Assembly: GCA_025667525.1 (NCBI GenBank)
Contig: CM046875.1
Coordinates: 203,542,271-203,606,270, forward strand
Reading direction: 5' to 3'
Source: Glebionis coronaria
Lineage: Eukaryota; Streptophyta; Magnoliopsida; Asterales; Asteraceae
DNA length: 64,000 nt
The notes beneath the pieces were generated by a model, which was not told the origin of the DNA, did not search any database, and was given only the letters and a program-made list of their open reading frames with translations. Made by a program: the position numbers and the translations under genes. Below are positions 9,750-21,023 of this stretch, one piece after another; the first letter of the stretch is position 1, and every line of letters starts with the position of its first letter.

Positions 9750-12082
9750 TTCTCCCGCGGTCTTCAAATCATAGTTTGCATGCTTAAGGGCCCAATATGC
9801 CTTATCCTCTAATTCAATGGGAAAATGACAATTCTTTCCATAAACCAACTTATATGGAGTACAACCAATATGTGTCTTTTATAAGCGGTCCTAAAGGCCC
9901 ATAAAACGTCATCGAGTTTGTCGGACCATGAAGCACGGTTTTCTCCAATCGACCTCTCTAAAATCTTCTTCAAAGCTCGGTTTGAAACCTCGACTTGACC
10001 ACTCGTTTGTGGGTGATAATCCGTAGAAATACGATGAGTAATTCCATATTTCTTTAAGACCTTCTCGAATTGGTCATTACAAAAATGGGTTCCACGATCG
10101 CTTATAATAGCACGAGGGGTTCCAAACCCAGAGAATAGTTTCTTCAAAAACTTCACTACCACACGAGCATCATTAGTAGGTAAAGCCTTAGCTTCCACCC
10201 ACTTAGAAAGGTAGTCGACGACGACGAGGATATACTTGTTACCATGAGACGATGGGAACGGACCCATAAAGTCTATGGCCCAAATGTCGAAAATTTCACA
10301 CACTTGAATTATGTTTTTCGGCATTTCATCACGTTAAGACGATTTTCCTTGACGTTGGCAAGAATCACACGACTTCACAAGTGCATGTGTATCACGATAG
10401 ATCGTAGGCCAAAAGAAGCCGACATCGAACACTTTCTTAGCCGTGAAATTAGCACCGTGGTGACCACCCGTAGGTCCCTCGTGGCAAGCTCTAAGGATGT
10501 TAGAAGCTTCGGCACCAAAAACACAACGTCGAACAAGTTGATCCACAAAAACCCGAAAGAGATAAGGGTCGTCCCAAAAATAGAACTTGACGTCACGAAA
10601 GAATTTTCTCTTTTGTTGTGTCGGCATACCCTTGATTATGAAGTTCCCCGTATGGTAATTTGCAATGTCGGCAAACCATGGGGTGGTGTCTTTAGAATTC
10701 ACTACACCGAGAGTCTCGAGAGGAAATGTTTCGGTAATTTCCTTCTTCTCGAAAACATCTTTGTGAGGATCTTCTAGACGAGAGAGATGATCGGCCGCTA
10801 GATTCTCTGCTCCTTTTTTGTCAAGCACGGTGACATCAAATTCTTGGAGGAGGAGTATCCAACAATGTAATCTCGCCTTAGCATCTTGCTTAGCTAAGAG
10901 ATACTTAATAGCCGAATGGTCGGTATACACGATGATTTTAGTTAAGACGAGATAAGGTCAGAATTTCTCAAAAGCATAGACCACGGCGAGGAATTCCTTT
11001 TATGTTATGGTGTACTTTAATTGAGCCTCGGTCATCGTCTTACTTGCATAATGGATAGGACGGAAATGCTTTTCATAACGTTGTCCTAGGACGGCCCCTA
11101 TAGCATAATCACTTGCATTGCACATGATTTCAAAGGGTAATTCCCAATTAGGAGCAACAAGAATGGGAGCTTCGGTTATTTTCCTTTTAAGAGTTTCGAA
11201 AGCTCTAACACAATCCTCATTGAAATTAAAAGGAGCATCCTTCTCGAGAAGGTGTGTCATTGGTCCAGAGATTTTCGAAAAGTCTTTGATGAAACGACGA
11301 TAAAAGCCCGCGTAGCCTAGGAAACTCCTAACTCCCTTGACGGTTTTGGGATGAGGTAACTTGGCGATGACGTCTACCTTAGCTTTATCGACCTCAATCC
11401 CTGCTTTCGAGACCTTATGTCCTAAGACGATTCCTTGTTTACACATAAAATGACATTTTTCCCAATTAAGCACAAGGTTGGTTTCTTCACAACGTTTTAA
11501 CATTTGCTCGAGATTAGATAGACACGACGTGAACGAATTGCCAAACACCAAAAAGTCATCCATAAATACTTCCAACGACTTCTCGATCATATCATGAAAA
11601 ATAGCCATCATACACCGTTGAAACGTACCCGGTTCATTACAAAGTCCAAAAGGCATCCTACGATAAGCAAACGTTCCATAAGGACACGTGAACGTAGTTT
11701 TCTCTTGATCACGAGGGTCGATAGGGATTTGAAAGTAACCGGAAAAACCATCTAAAAAGAAATAGAATTCATTTCCCGCGAGTCGCTCCAACATTTTATC
11801 CATGAAGGGCAATGGAAAGTGGTCTTTACGATTGGCGTCATTTAACTTTCGGTAGTCAATACACACCCTCCAACCGGTCACAACACGAGTGGGAATTAAC
11901 TCGTTGTTTTCCTTGGGCACAACGATCATTCCTCCCTTTTTAGGGACACAATGGATTGGGCTCACCCATGGGCTATCGGAGATAGGATAAATCATTCCCG
12001 CGTCAAGGAGTTTTAAGACTTCCTTTTTTATGACATCGTGAATTTTGAGGTTTACCCTTCTTTGACTCTGAATTGCGGGTTT
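9750..12082 (-). pseudogene. Athila-like pol fragment of D: RT, RNase H, integrase
   Basis: Reading leftward: RT from [16 protein letters not shown], the palm motif EVFMDDFLVFG and a thumb/connection ([12 protein letters not shown]). RNase H follows ([15 protein letters not shown]; the first catalytic position is CNAS where family members have CDAS). An in-frame TAA and TGA lie near 10,995 and 10,960 within [13 protein letters not shown]. The integrase zinc finger is SCDSCQRQG, then a stop near 10,334, then the core [10 protein letters not shown] (first Asp kept), SDRGTHF and [17 protein letters not shown] frameshift follows near 9,870. The last readable part ([26 protein letters not shown]) is cut at 9750. 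Confidence 0.87.
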
Positions 12083-12087
12083 GTACT
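12083..12087. repeat. Target-site duplication of B (GTACT), left copy; right copy 35577-35581
   Basis: GTACT precedes TGTAACACCCC at 12088, and GTACT follows TTTTACA at 35576. In D the site is a Tyr codon region (GAG TAC AAA read on the - strand), so removing B and one GTACT restores a continuous RT reading frame. That is strong proof of simple integrase-mediated insertion. Confidence 0.95.
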
Positions 12088-12290
12088 TGTAACACCCCAT
12101 TTTGGAAATGGAAATATCACAGTAATTATGGCGTGACATCAAAGCATACAAGGAAAAATGTCTAAACATTACTTGACCATAAAAAGGAAAATACCGGAAT
12201 CAAACATCGGTAGTCCAAAAGTAAAGCTCATCACACACAAACATAGTATAATAAAGGGAAAGGACTAAACAATGTCCAAAGCATACCTAT
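12088..12290 (-). repeat. Terminal 203 bases of B's 3' LTR, separated from the rest by C
   Basis: This stretch matches 32560-32760 of the other LTR with few differences, then stops at CCTAT where C begins. The rest of the same LTR resumes at 24452 (CATAAGAAAGG), matching 32763 onward. Confidence 0.93.
12286..12290. repeat. Target-site duplication of C (CCTAT), left copy; right copy 24447-24451
   Basis: CCTAT flanks the element on both sides: GCATA-CCTAT before TAATAAGTGTG and CCTAT-CATAAGAAAGG after ...TTTCA. The undisturbed LTR of B at 32756-32763 reads AAGTAT at this position, so the target had diverged slightly or mutated since. Confidence 0.87.
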
Positions 12291-15099
12291 TAATAAGTGT
12301 GTAAACACTTATCCTTTTGCCACTAAAATCAATGAAAAACAAGACCTAATCATGTGTTTGATATCGTAAATGTCGAAATTACGCGTGGTTTTGTGTTTTT
12401 GTGTGAAATAGGTACAAAAGGCCAAAAGGAAAGAAAACACGGGATTTCACGGTCATTTATTGAAGAAAAGTCAAGGAAAAAGACAAATTCAAAGGACCAA
12501 AAGTGTAAAAGTTTGAAAGATCAAGGACTAATAATGAAGATATTTTGAAGAAGTGCAAAAGGCCGAAGCCAGAATTCTACTTCAACGGGTTTTCTACAAA
12601 TCTTCTTAAAATTACCAAGACACCTCACACTTTCACCACTAATACCATTTAAACCCTCAACTTCCCCAAAGATACAGAAATCACCCTCACTATTAATATA
12701 CTAATGTGGTCATTTCCTTTTATCAAAACTACTAAACTAATCTTTTGAAAATACATTTTCTATCATTTAAAACCACAAGGGTCGTTCTTGCCATTGTTGA
12801 AAGTTTAATAGTAGTTAAAATTAATAAAAGAAAAACTATTGTGAATCTTCTTCCATCCCTTCCATTTCACTTTTACCAGACAAAAGCAAATTGGGTGTTC
12901 TAACCTTTAAGGGTAACAATCAAATTAAATGATATGAAAGCATTCCCAATCAACCTATCAAAGAATCCCACGTGTAAGAAGCAGAAGAATGGTCCCCTAC
13001 CTTTGTCCACGCTGGCAATCCGAATTTGAGAAGAAAGAAACACACTCAAGGCCAAAATTACACTAAATCCTTTGTTAAACAAACACACTTGGTGTCAAAT
13101 CAATTGCCACGCTGGCAATCCGTGGGAGGTCAGAGAAAACAAGAAAAAGATCTAAAGGCCTCAAATCATGCTTCATTCTTAAGCAAGATCAAAGGGATGA
13201 AACTGAAACCCTTGGAGAGAGAAGATTAGCTGGAAAATTCGTCTAGAAGCTTTGGTTACCCTATAAATAGATGGTAGGCTTATTGTATTTTTTTTCATGT
13301 AATTTTCCTTAGTAGAATTTAGTTTTAAATTTATGTAATGTTTTAATTTTAAAGTTGTAATCTCCTTTTATAAATGAAAGTTTAGTTTTAATAAATCTCT
13401 TGTGTTCTTAATCTTGTCTCAAAATCCTAGTTCAATTTATCAATTATTTTTCTATAAGCTATATAATCCTCATAAGCTCTTAACAAGCCTATGTGAGATT
13501 GTTTTCATTTATATGCTAAGGAAAGTTGCCCAAGTCCCACAAATAATCCAAGAAGTTCAAGTTGAAGGCTGCCTCATCCAAGGAGTGGATGAACAGTGGG
13601 TGTATTGTTTGAATAAGCTTGTAATAAGCTTATTAAGTTGATTAAAAGGGGTTGAAGATTCAGGCCTTTAGGCAAAGGCTTTCTCTGGATAGGAGCTTGT
13701 GCTTAAGGTCTTTGAACTTATTTACTTTTCCTCTCAATTTATAGCTTTGTCATATAGCTTATCATCTCTGCTTATTAGTGCTTATTTGTTTCATCTTTGA
13801 GCTCATTCGCTTTTTATTTTATTTTATAGCTTAATTTCATCTAGTAAAATTTATGTCTAAAAAATAAGAAAAATACAAAAATATTAGTCACATAGCTTAT
13901 TTTTAGTAATCTAGCTTATATTTTGGTTCACTATTGCTTCTTAGGATAAGTTCAAGCTTAATGATACTTTAGATCTCGAAATTTGGCACTAAAACTCAAT
14001 ATCATAAGCTTAGTCTTAAAATCTGCAAAAAAAGGGGTGTTTGGATTTAGGTGTTGCTAGCTAACTATAGGATTTTAGGAGTTACGGTTACTTGCTGTAG
14101 AACATATAGTATAATTCTAGTTAAGTTTAGCTTTTAGTTTTAAATTAAACACAAAAACACAAAAAGAATTAAGCATATTATAGTCTCTGTGGTAATTTCC
14201 TGGAATTGGTAAAATTTGGATCCAAGTCTATTGTTTCTGTGGTGTTAGAATTGATTTTAGTCCACTTTTATGGCCTTTACAAGTTCTGAAAGTTTTCCTT
14301 TAGGTTTAATGATATTTGCTCAAAATTAGGTGCACTTTTAGTTCGTCTTTAAGCCTATAAGTTGTCATAAACATCAGCAGCAACTGTGAGTAGGACTTTG
14401 CATTTTGTATTCTGAAAATCGACACACTAGTAGCTTTCCAGGTGCTTGACATCTGTTTTAAGGTTAGGAGTTGTTAAAGAGCTTTTTGGAGAAGCTAGGA
14501 TAAGCCGAAGTTGGTCGATTAGTCACTTAAGCACACTTACAGTAACTTGTTGCTCTTTTGTTCACTTTTGTTTGAACCATGTTAAACTTTCCTAATCAAC
14601 CACTTTTGGATCAGCGTAACTACCTCATCAGCTTGACTTAGACCTTTAAATTTGGTCTTTTGGAAAATTAGGACTAGTGGCTAGTTGCACTTAGTTATAA
14701 GTTTAGGTCGTAGCTTATTAGATAAGCCGCTAGATTGCTTTAAAGTTACCTTAAAATTCTGAATAATAGTATATTTTTCGATAAGCCATTTTAGTTCGAT
14801 CGCATTTTCTAGCATAATCTCTTAATGATTTTCAAAGGTTATTGTTTAGCAATCTATATTTTCGCTTATTGAACATTCAGGAACGAACCGGAGCTTATTT
14901 CGTTGACTAAAAATCATTTTCGAGCCTTAAAAATTCCCACAGCTCGTTTTTAAGAAATATCATACGAAAATTGCAGTTAAGTCCCTGTATTTGCAGTTTA
15001 GTTACACTTTCAGTAATTGCGCTGTTGGTCCCTGTGCTTACTAGTATTATAAAACTGCTTTGTTTTATTAATCCATAAAAAGCTGCTGGGCTGATTTTT
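12291..15099 (+). repeat. 5' LTR of C, missing its last ~615 bases
   Basis: Aligns with 21024-23831 at a constant offset of 8732-8733. A one-base indel near 13,370 changes the offset. Homology ends at CTGATTTTT (15091-15099); the 3' LTR continues for 615 more bases. A TATA box is at 13261. Small frames inside (for example 12354, 13402 and their 3' LTR twins) are LTR sequence, not genes. Confidence 0.9.
13261..13270 (+). promoter_or_regulatory. TATA box of the C 5' LTR
   Basis: CTATAAATAG lies 970 bases into the LTR, followed by an AT-rich leader. The same box is at about 21994 in the 3' LTR. It corresponds in position to the TATA box of LTR A. Start site not defined by sequence alone. Confidence 0.6.
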
Positions 15100-15723
15100 A
15101 TGCAAAAAAATTCAAAAAAATTAAAAAATTACGTATTAGTGTAAAAAATTCGAAAATTGCACCAAAAAAATTAAAAAATTCAAAAGTAATACTTTTTCCT
15201 AAAAGTATTACACCAAAAAATATTACGTATTAGTGTTAATTTTTAGATTTGATTTCTTTCGATTTTTCTTGTGAATATATATTTTTCTAAAAATACAAAA
15301 AGATTTTTCATTTTATTATATTATATTACGTAGCACAATAAAATTACCTACTTATCAAATAAGGCCTTAGTTGGTATTTCATCACCTAACTATTGTATTC
15401 GAATCCTAAACGAAATAAAAAGGCAAAATAGATAAATACTAGTAAGACGTTTGAACTCAAGATATACAAACTATAAGGTGAGTATAAGGCGACGCGCTAT
15501 AAAAGGCCGTCTAAGGAAAAAGGTTTTTAAGTGCTTTGTGCCACCTCGTTTCCCCGCTTGCTTGTGCGTATATTGAGAGGGACGACCGATTATTGGTTTG
15601 CCGACTCAAGTAGTACTTAAGTATATATTTTTGTAGCTTTTTCATATTGCTCATCGAGAGGGAAAATCCTTTTCCTCTCAAAGTCGACCGAGGTCACCTA
15701 CCTCATTCCAAAGTTTTAATTGT
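15100..15723 (+). other. Leader of C with lost primer binding site
   Basis: Expected here are the end of the LTR and a TGGCGCC primer site; neither is present. Instead an A-rich stretch with repeated ATTACGTATTAGTG (near 15,130 and 15,220) follows. Then comes a block (about 15,370-15,560) homologous to D's post-primer leader (38,880-39,110 on the - strand). This suggests one deletion removed the LTR end, the primer site and some leader after insertion. The shared ...AAGTGCTT..GC(C/G)CC.CCTCGTTTC block may be a packaging signal; that is inference. Confidence 0.65.
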
Positions 15724-18700
15724 ATGCGCACTCGCGCGCGTACATACATACCGAGTGGTGTACCAAATACTTCTAATTCTTCTAAAAAGAAGAAGAAGAA
15801 AAACAAAAAGACCGTCATTCAAGCCGATCCCGAGAATCGAGCTTTCGACATAACGATGGCAACGGATAATCGACCAATGATTGAGATTCTTCAATCTCAC
15901 GTTGAAGGAAACGATGACGCGATTGTGGTGCCGACCATTGGAGCTAATCATTTTGAACTTAAACCGGATTTTATTCGAATGGTTTCCGCTACACCATTTT
16001 TAGGTCGTACTAATGATGACCCACACGCTCATATCAAACGTTTCATCCAATTAGCAAATACCGTCAAATACAATGGGGTGCCACAAGAGGCCGTTCGCCT
16101 ACAACTTTTTCCTTTTTCCCTCGAGGGACAAGCCCGGATTTGGCTTGATAAGGAACCACCCCAAAGTATTATGACATGGATTGATTTAGAGACCAAGTTC
16201 ATTAATTACTTTTTCCCACCATCACGGACCACGTCTTTAAGGAATGAAATAATCAATTTTGAGCAAAAATATGGGGAAACTTTTAGTGAGTCTTGGGATC
16301 GATTTAAAGAGCTTTTGAGAAAATGTCCACAACACGGTTTCACCAAAGTGCATCAAATAAATACGTTTTACAATGGTTTGACTCTAAATGACCAAGACTC
16401 ACTTAATAGTGCCGCGGGGGGCAATATTCTTGTGAAAACCATGAACGAGGCTTGGGCCATTATTGAGAACAAGGCAAAAGTGCAAACCAAAAGTGTTAGG
16501 GCTAATATGGCAAGTGCTAGTACAAGTAATAATGAGGTGAATGATCAAATTAAGGAGCTTACTTCAATTGTGAAAACCCTTGCTCTAAGAACCGATGCCC
16601 TCACTACACATGTGCATGCCGTGAAAGATAATAGTGAAACGTGTGAGACTTGTGGTGGACCACATTCATATTTCAATTGTGACAAGGTTTATAATCAACA
16701 ACAACAAGTTTGTGCTTTTAATACTAATGAGAGGGGTCAATTTAAACCTACTGTTGATGTTAACCATTTGTCTTACAAAAGTACTAATTATTTGGCTCCC
16801 CCGGGTTTTGTAGCACCTCAAAGACCACCCCCACCCGCCCAAAATACCCAATACCAAAATAGGAACCAAGGTCCTCAAATGGGTAATTTTCAAGGGAATA
16901 CTAATCAAGGGATTTTTAATGGTCAAAATCAAGGGTTTCAAAATAATCAAGGTTTTTACAATAACAACGATTTTCAAACTCAATATCAAAATCAAAGTTT
17001 TCCTAATCAAGGGGTTAATAATCAAGGGTTCAATCAAATGAATATGCAACACCCTCAAATGGACTTGGTTCTACAAAAATTGACCGAACATGAGAAAATC
17101 ATGCAAGCTATGCAAGCATCTACTAGACAAATGCAAGAGTCCAACGATAAGAGATTTTTGACTATGTTGCAAACCCTTAGACCCCAAGGTGCCTTACCAT
17201 CCAATACCGAGATTAACCCTCGTGCTAATGTGAGTGCTATCAATACTCGAAGTGGAGCCAATTTAGTGGGACCTTCCATCTCTTCGCCCATAAAGGAGAG
17301 ACAAGGCCCGGAGGTCATAATGAGTAATCCTACTCCCCCTCCGGTGATTCCCCCCACTACCACTCCTAGTTCTAGTCCTCCATTGCCGAAAGAGCCTATT
17401 CCTACGGTTGTTCAAGAAGCGAGTCCTTCTCCTTCTCAACCTAAACCTAATATTCCTTATCCATCTAGGTTAGGCAAGACTAAAGTACTCAACAAAGATG
17501 ACATTCATGTCTCTAATTTTTTGAAAATGATTTCCAATGTGAATGCTAACGTAAGCCTTATTGAAGCACTTGCTCAAATGCCAAAATTTGTCAAAATGTT
17601 TAAAGATTTGCTTAATAAGAAAGAAAAAATGGTTGAGCTCGTGAACACCCGTTTAAATGAGAATTGTTCCGCGGTTCTTCTCAAAGAGCTTCCCGAAAAG
17701 CTAGGAGATCCCGGACGATTCGTGTTACCTTGCTCGTTTCCTCAAATCGATGATTGTATGGCTTTAGCGGATCTCGGCGCTAGCATCAATCTTATGCCAC
17801 TTTCGGTTTGGAAACAACTTTCATTACCCGACCTTGTACCAACTCGTATGACTTTAGAATTAGCTAATCGAACTCTCGCATACCCCGTTGGTATTGCCGA
17901 AGATGTTTTTGTTCGAGTCGGTACATTTACTTTTCCCGTGGACTTTGTCGTCGTCGACTATGAGATGGATCCTCGTATTCCATTAATACTTGGTAGACCA
18001 TTCTTAAGGTCCGGAAGAGCCTTAGTTGATGTAGCCGAAGGGGAGTTAATTCTTAGGGTTCGGGATGAACAACAAGTTTTTAAAATGGGAAAAATCACAA
18101 CAAAATCAAATGGAAAAGAGTCGGTCAATATGATTGATGTTCTTAATTATGATAATGACGAGATTTTTATTAATCCTTTTGGAATTGAAAAGTCTAATCA
18201 AAATGATTTTGTGATAAACTCATCCCATCCCTTAGAGCCTCAACTTTTTGATACTCCTATTTATGACACCGACAGTGATGAAACTTCTTCAAGTGATCAC
18301 ACTATTTTCGGCTTAGACGACTCGTCTTTTGACCCACCCACTTTTGACCCACCCATTTATGATACCCCAATCTTTGATACTTATGATGATGACACTTCCT
18401 TAAGTGATCTCATTAACTTTGATGACCCACCCCATGATCTTAATGCACCTCATATCTCTATGAGTGATTCTTCCATGGAGACTCCTTTTGACTTCTATAC
18501 TCCAATTTTAGAGGTCATGACTATTGAGGAGGATCCTCCACTCTTAGAGATCTTACCTACTTTAGAGGTTATTCCATTTGAGGAGGATTTAGATATCTTT
18601 CTAAATACCTATTTTCCTCATGAGGAAGAGTTTTCCTATGACTCTGACGATAATTATGTTTTCACATCAAGTTTGGAAGAGGATGACTTTCCCACTATGG

Positions 18701-19026
18701 ATTTTGATGATATTTTGAGCTTAAATGTCGACACCTCTTGCTATTTTCCCATTAAGGAACTGGTGTTTGATCCGGGAATAGAGAATTTTGTGCTTTCATT
18801 GCCATACCACCTTACCCTTCCTAGTAAGAGACTTTTGCCTAAGGATACCCCACTTTTCTATGACTTGCGTACCACCTCGGGGTTTATTTCCTTTTGTGAT
18901 GGAAATTATGTGTTTGACCCGGGTGGATTTTCATGGGGTATGCCTTGTATGACTTTGTTTCACCTTTATCATGGAGAGATTTTCCTCCCTTGGAAATCTC
19001 GGTTGTTCCATGATTTTCCCATTTGA
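15724..19026 (+). CDS. Gag-protease polyprotein of element C with acidic C-terminal extension
   Basis: This 1100-residue frame is the only long intact retroelement frame in the window. A basic start (KKKKKKNKK) is followed by the gag capsid domain (LFPFSLEGQARIWLDKEPP, INTFYNGL, NSAAGGNIL). The zinc knuckle CETCGGPHSYFNC is at 307-319 (CX2CX3HX4C). An Asn/Gln-rich region, a Pro-rich linker and a pre-protease block (NENCSAVLLKELPEKLGDPG) come next. The retropepsin active site DLGAS is at 683-687, then LILGRPFLRSG. From about residue 800 the chain becomes very rich in Asp/Glu/Pro with repeated (F/I)DTP-type units, and it ends in a less acidic segment with FDPGI (1015) and FDPGG (1064). RT should begin after the acidic part but is absent. 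The ATG at 15724 follows a typical leader. I recall similar acidic tails in Athila-type gag proteins of Asteraceae; not checked. Confidence 0.9.
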   Translation: MRTRARTYIPSGVPNTSNSSKKKKKKNKKTVIQADPENRAFDITMATDNRPMIEILQSHVEGNDDAIVVPTIGANHFELKPDFIRMVSATPFLGRTNDDPHAHIKRFIQLANTVKYNGVPQEAVRLQLFPFSLEGQARIWLDKEPPQSIMTWIDLETKFINYFFPPSRTTSLRNEIINFEQKYGETFSESWDRFKELLRKCPQHGFTKVHQINTFYNGLTLNDQDSLNSAAGGNILVKTMNEAWAIIENKAKVQTKSVRANMASASTSNNEVNDQIKELTSIVKTLALRTDALTTHVHAVKDNSETCETCGGPHSYFNCDKVYNQQQQVCAFNTNERGQFKPTVDVNHLSYKSTNYLAPPGFVAPQRPPPPAQNTQYQNRNQGPQMGNFQGNTNQGIFNGQNQGFQNNQGFYNNNDFQTQYQNQSFPNQGVNNQGFNQMNMQHPQMDLVLQKLTEHEKIMQAMQASTRQMQESNDKRFLTMLQTLRPQGALPSNTEINPRANVSAINTRSGANLVGPSISSPIKERQGPEVIMSNPTPPPVIPPTTTPSSSPPLPKEPIPTVVQEASPSPSQPKPNIPYPSRLGKTKVLNKDDIHVSNFLKMISNVNANVSLIEALAQMPKFVKMFKDLLNKKEKMVELVNTRLNENCSAVLLKELPEKLGDPGRFVLPCSFPQIDDCMALADLGASINLMPLSVWKQLSLPDLVPTRMTLELANRTLAYPVGIAEDVFVRVGTFTFPVDFVVVDYEMDPRIPLILGRPFLRSGRALVDVAEGELILRVRDEQQVFKMGKITTKSNGKESVNMIDVLNYDNDEIFINPFGIEKSNQNDFVINSSHPLEPQLFDTPIYDTDSDETSSSDHTIFGLDDSSFDPPTFDPPIYDTPIFDTYDDDTSLSDLINFDDPPHDLNAPHISMSDSSMETPFDFYTPILEVMTIEEDPPLLEILPTLEVIPFEEDLDIFLNTYFPHEEEFSYDSDDNYVFTSSLEEDDFPTMDFDDILSLNVDTSCYFPIKELVFDPGIENFVLSLPYHLTLPSKRLLPKDTPLFYDLRTTSGFISFCDGNYVFDPGGFSWGMPCMTLFHLYHGEIFLPWKSRLFHDFPI

Positions 19027-21009
19027 ATGATGACATTCGGGAAATCGAGTCGAGCTAGAGACTCGTGTTTAAAAATCAAGCATCGTTTAACTAGGTTAGA
19101 TTTTTACCCTTTTTCACCCATTTTCGTAGGGGGAGCCAAGTAGGTTGTTTGTTTGTGTTGTGATGTTGTGTGCAGGGACATGTGCTTTGATGATCCACTT
19201 TTGGTACTTTTGATGAGACCCGTGATCCCGTGTTCCCGTGTTCCCGTGTACCCGGTTCTATCAAAACTATTGTGATTCATACTTGTATATAAATAAAACG
19301 AATAAATGTAATCATTTTAGTTGTCCCTTCCTTAGCTCGATTTTAAACAACGTACTCAATGTCCTAAGTGTAGGGGAGTTTATTCGCCCACATGCTTAAA
19401 CATTGAGGACAATGTTTATATTAAGTGTAGGGGGGCCTTCTATCGAATTTTAGTGGCCTTTTCCATGAATTTGACCCCATTTTACCGGAAAATTTAAAAA
19501 ATTTTCAACGTTTTTCAAATTTTTGATCTATTTTGGCCTAGTAGTATTTTTATTTTCTTTCCTTTTATTATCGCATCATTATAATTTCCATTTCAAGAAT
19601 AAAGTCAAAATAAATAAATAAAATGGTTTTAATAAGTTTAGATATCTTTGATATATTAGGCCCGTCGTGAATATTTTGACTCAACCCGAGTTTACTTGTC
19701 TAAGTTTACTCTAGCTAGTATCCTTAACCATATGGACCTTAATTGGTTTATTAGGCTAAGCATTCACGAGTCTCATTCCTTGAGATTTTAAATTGTGGAG
19801 AACGAGAGATGATAGAGTTAATTATAAGTTCGGTATTCTTTCATTAACTTATGTGAGTTAGTTATGAGCTTTTTCTCCCATCACTTGTTAATAAATATAT
19901 TTGCAATAAATAAGGTTGTACGATTTAAAAGGTTACTTAGCTTCTAGCACAAGATCGTTTAAAAGTTGCTCGGTATTAATTAGAGTTCATAGCCAAGGCA
20001 TAACTTATTGAAACGGGACGCGTAGATTGGCTTATCCAAAAAGGCCCTAACAAGGCATGAGGATACCCGAGTCCAAAAAGGCCCTCACAAGGCATGAGGA
20101 TTCACTTTTTGCTAAAGATCCTAAGAGATTGTGAAGATCATTAATCCAAATCAATATGAAGGATCAAGACACACGACGAGAAGCAATTACTCCCCTAAAG
20201 ATCATGGAGAAGTCTATCCAAAAAGACCCTAACAAGGTATGAGGATAAATAGATCCAAGTCCAAAAAGGAGGCGGATCGTTGTATATCAAAATCCTAAAT
20301 AAAGAAGAGGATAAATGAAGAAGTCGTGGTCAACGTTTGAAGCATCTTTCACTCCTAATGAAGATGTATACCAAAATGAAGAGAAGACCATAATTTCAAG
20401 ATCGTCTCTCAAGATTCGAAGTTTGAAGTACAAGCCAAATATCGGTCCGAGAAAGGTCTCAAATCGTGAAACGAGTTATGCCAAGATATGAACTTTTTGA
20501 GGTTTCGAGAAGTAGTTTTAAAAGATTTTGTCCTTTAGCTAACTATTGATTAAATCTTCCCACTTTATTTTCGGCCTTAATAAATTATCGAAATAAGTCA
20601 AAAATGCATCCTCGTGATCATTCAAGACCAAGAATAAAATACAAGAGATACACCATAGGAATAAGGGGGTCTAAGTGATTAGCTAAACCACATGAGCAAG
20701 TGTTAGTTGTGCTAACTTGTAATAACAATGATCTCGTTTTTATGCTTGGTATGGGGAACGTGAAAATTGAGGGTGATTAATATTCATGACACCAAAGCCC
20801 TAATCCAAGTCTTAGATTTCTTTACGAGTTTCTTCCATCGAATAATTTCCAAGTTAAATAATTGTTATAACTTTTGTCTCCTTTTGAGTTCTTATCTTTT
20901 CGTAGTAGTAGTAGTAGTAATAGTAATAAAGGCCGAGATGGATTAATTATGAGAAAAATGTAATTTTATGCTTTCAAATAATGCATTGCATGGGGTCATT
21001 GCAATGGTC
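19027..21009 (+). other. Noncoding 3' internal region of C
   Basis: About 2 kb without a gene, clearly homologous to 3582-5600 of A1. It holds polypurine-like words at 19126, 19366 and 19423 and repeats of the type CCCTAACAAGGCATGAGG (20,045, 20,083, variant at 20,227). A short (TAG)n run lies near 20,905. Confidence 0.75.
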
Positions 21010-21023
21010 AAGTGTAGGGGATT
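21010..21023 (+). promoter_or_regulatory. Polypurine tract of C
   Basis: AAGTGTAGGGGATT directly abuts the 3' LTR start at 21024, identical to the tract of A1 at 5601-5614. Confidence 0.8.

Noticed and set aside
9540..9760. Insertion of D into A2
   Set aside because: No LTR of D and no target duplication at the junction; D is truncated within integrase, so this is a rearrangement breakpoint.
12354..12548. Small frame (and its twin at 21087) that looks like a conserved peptide
   Set aside because: Both copies lie at the same place in the two LTRs of C, which are 99.7% identical throughout; conservation reflects LTR age, not coding.
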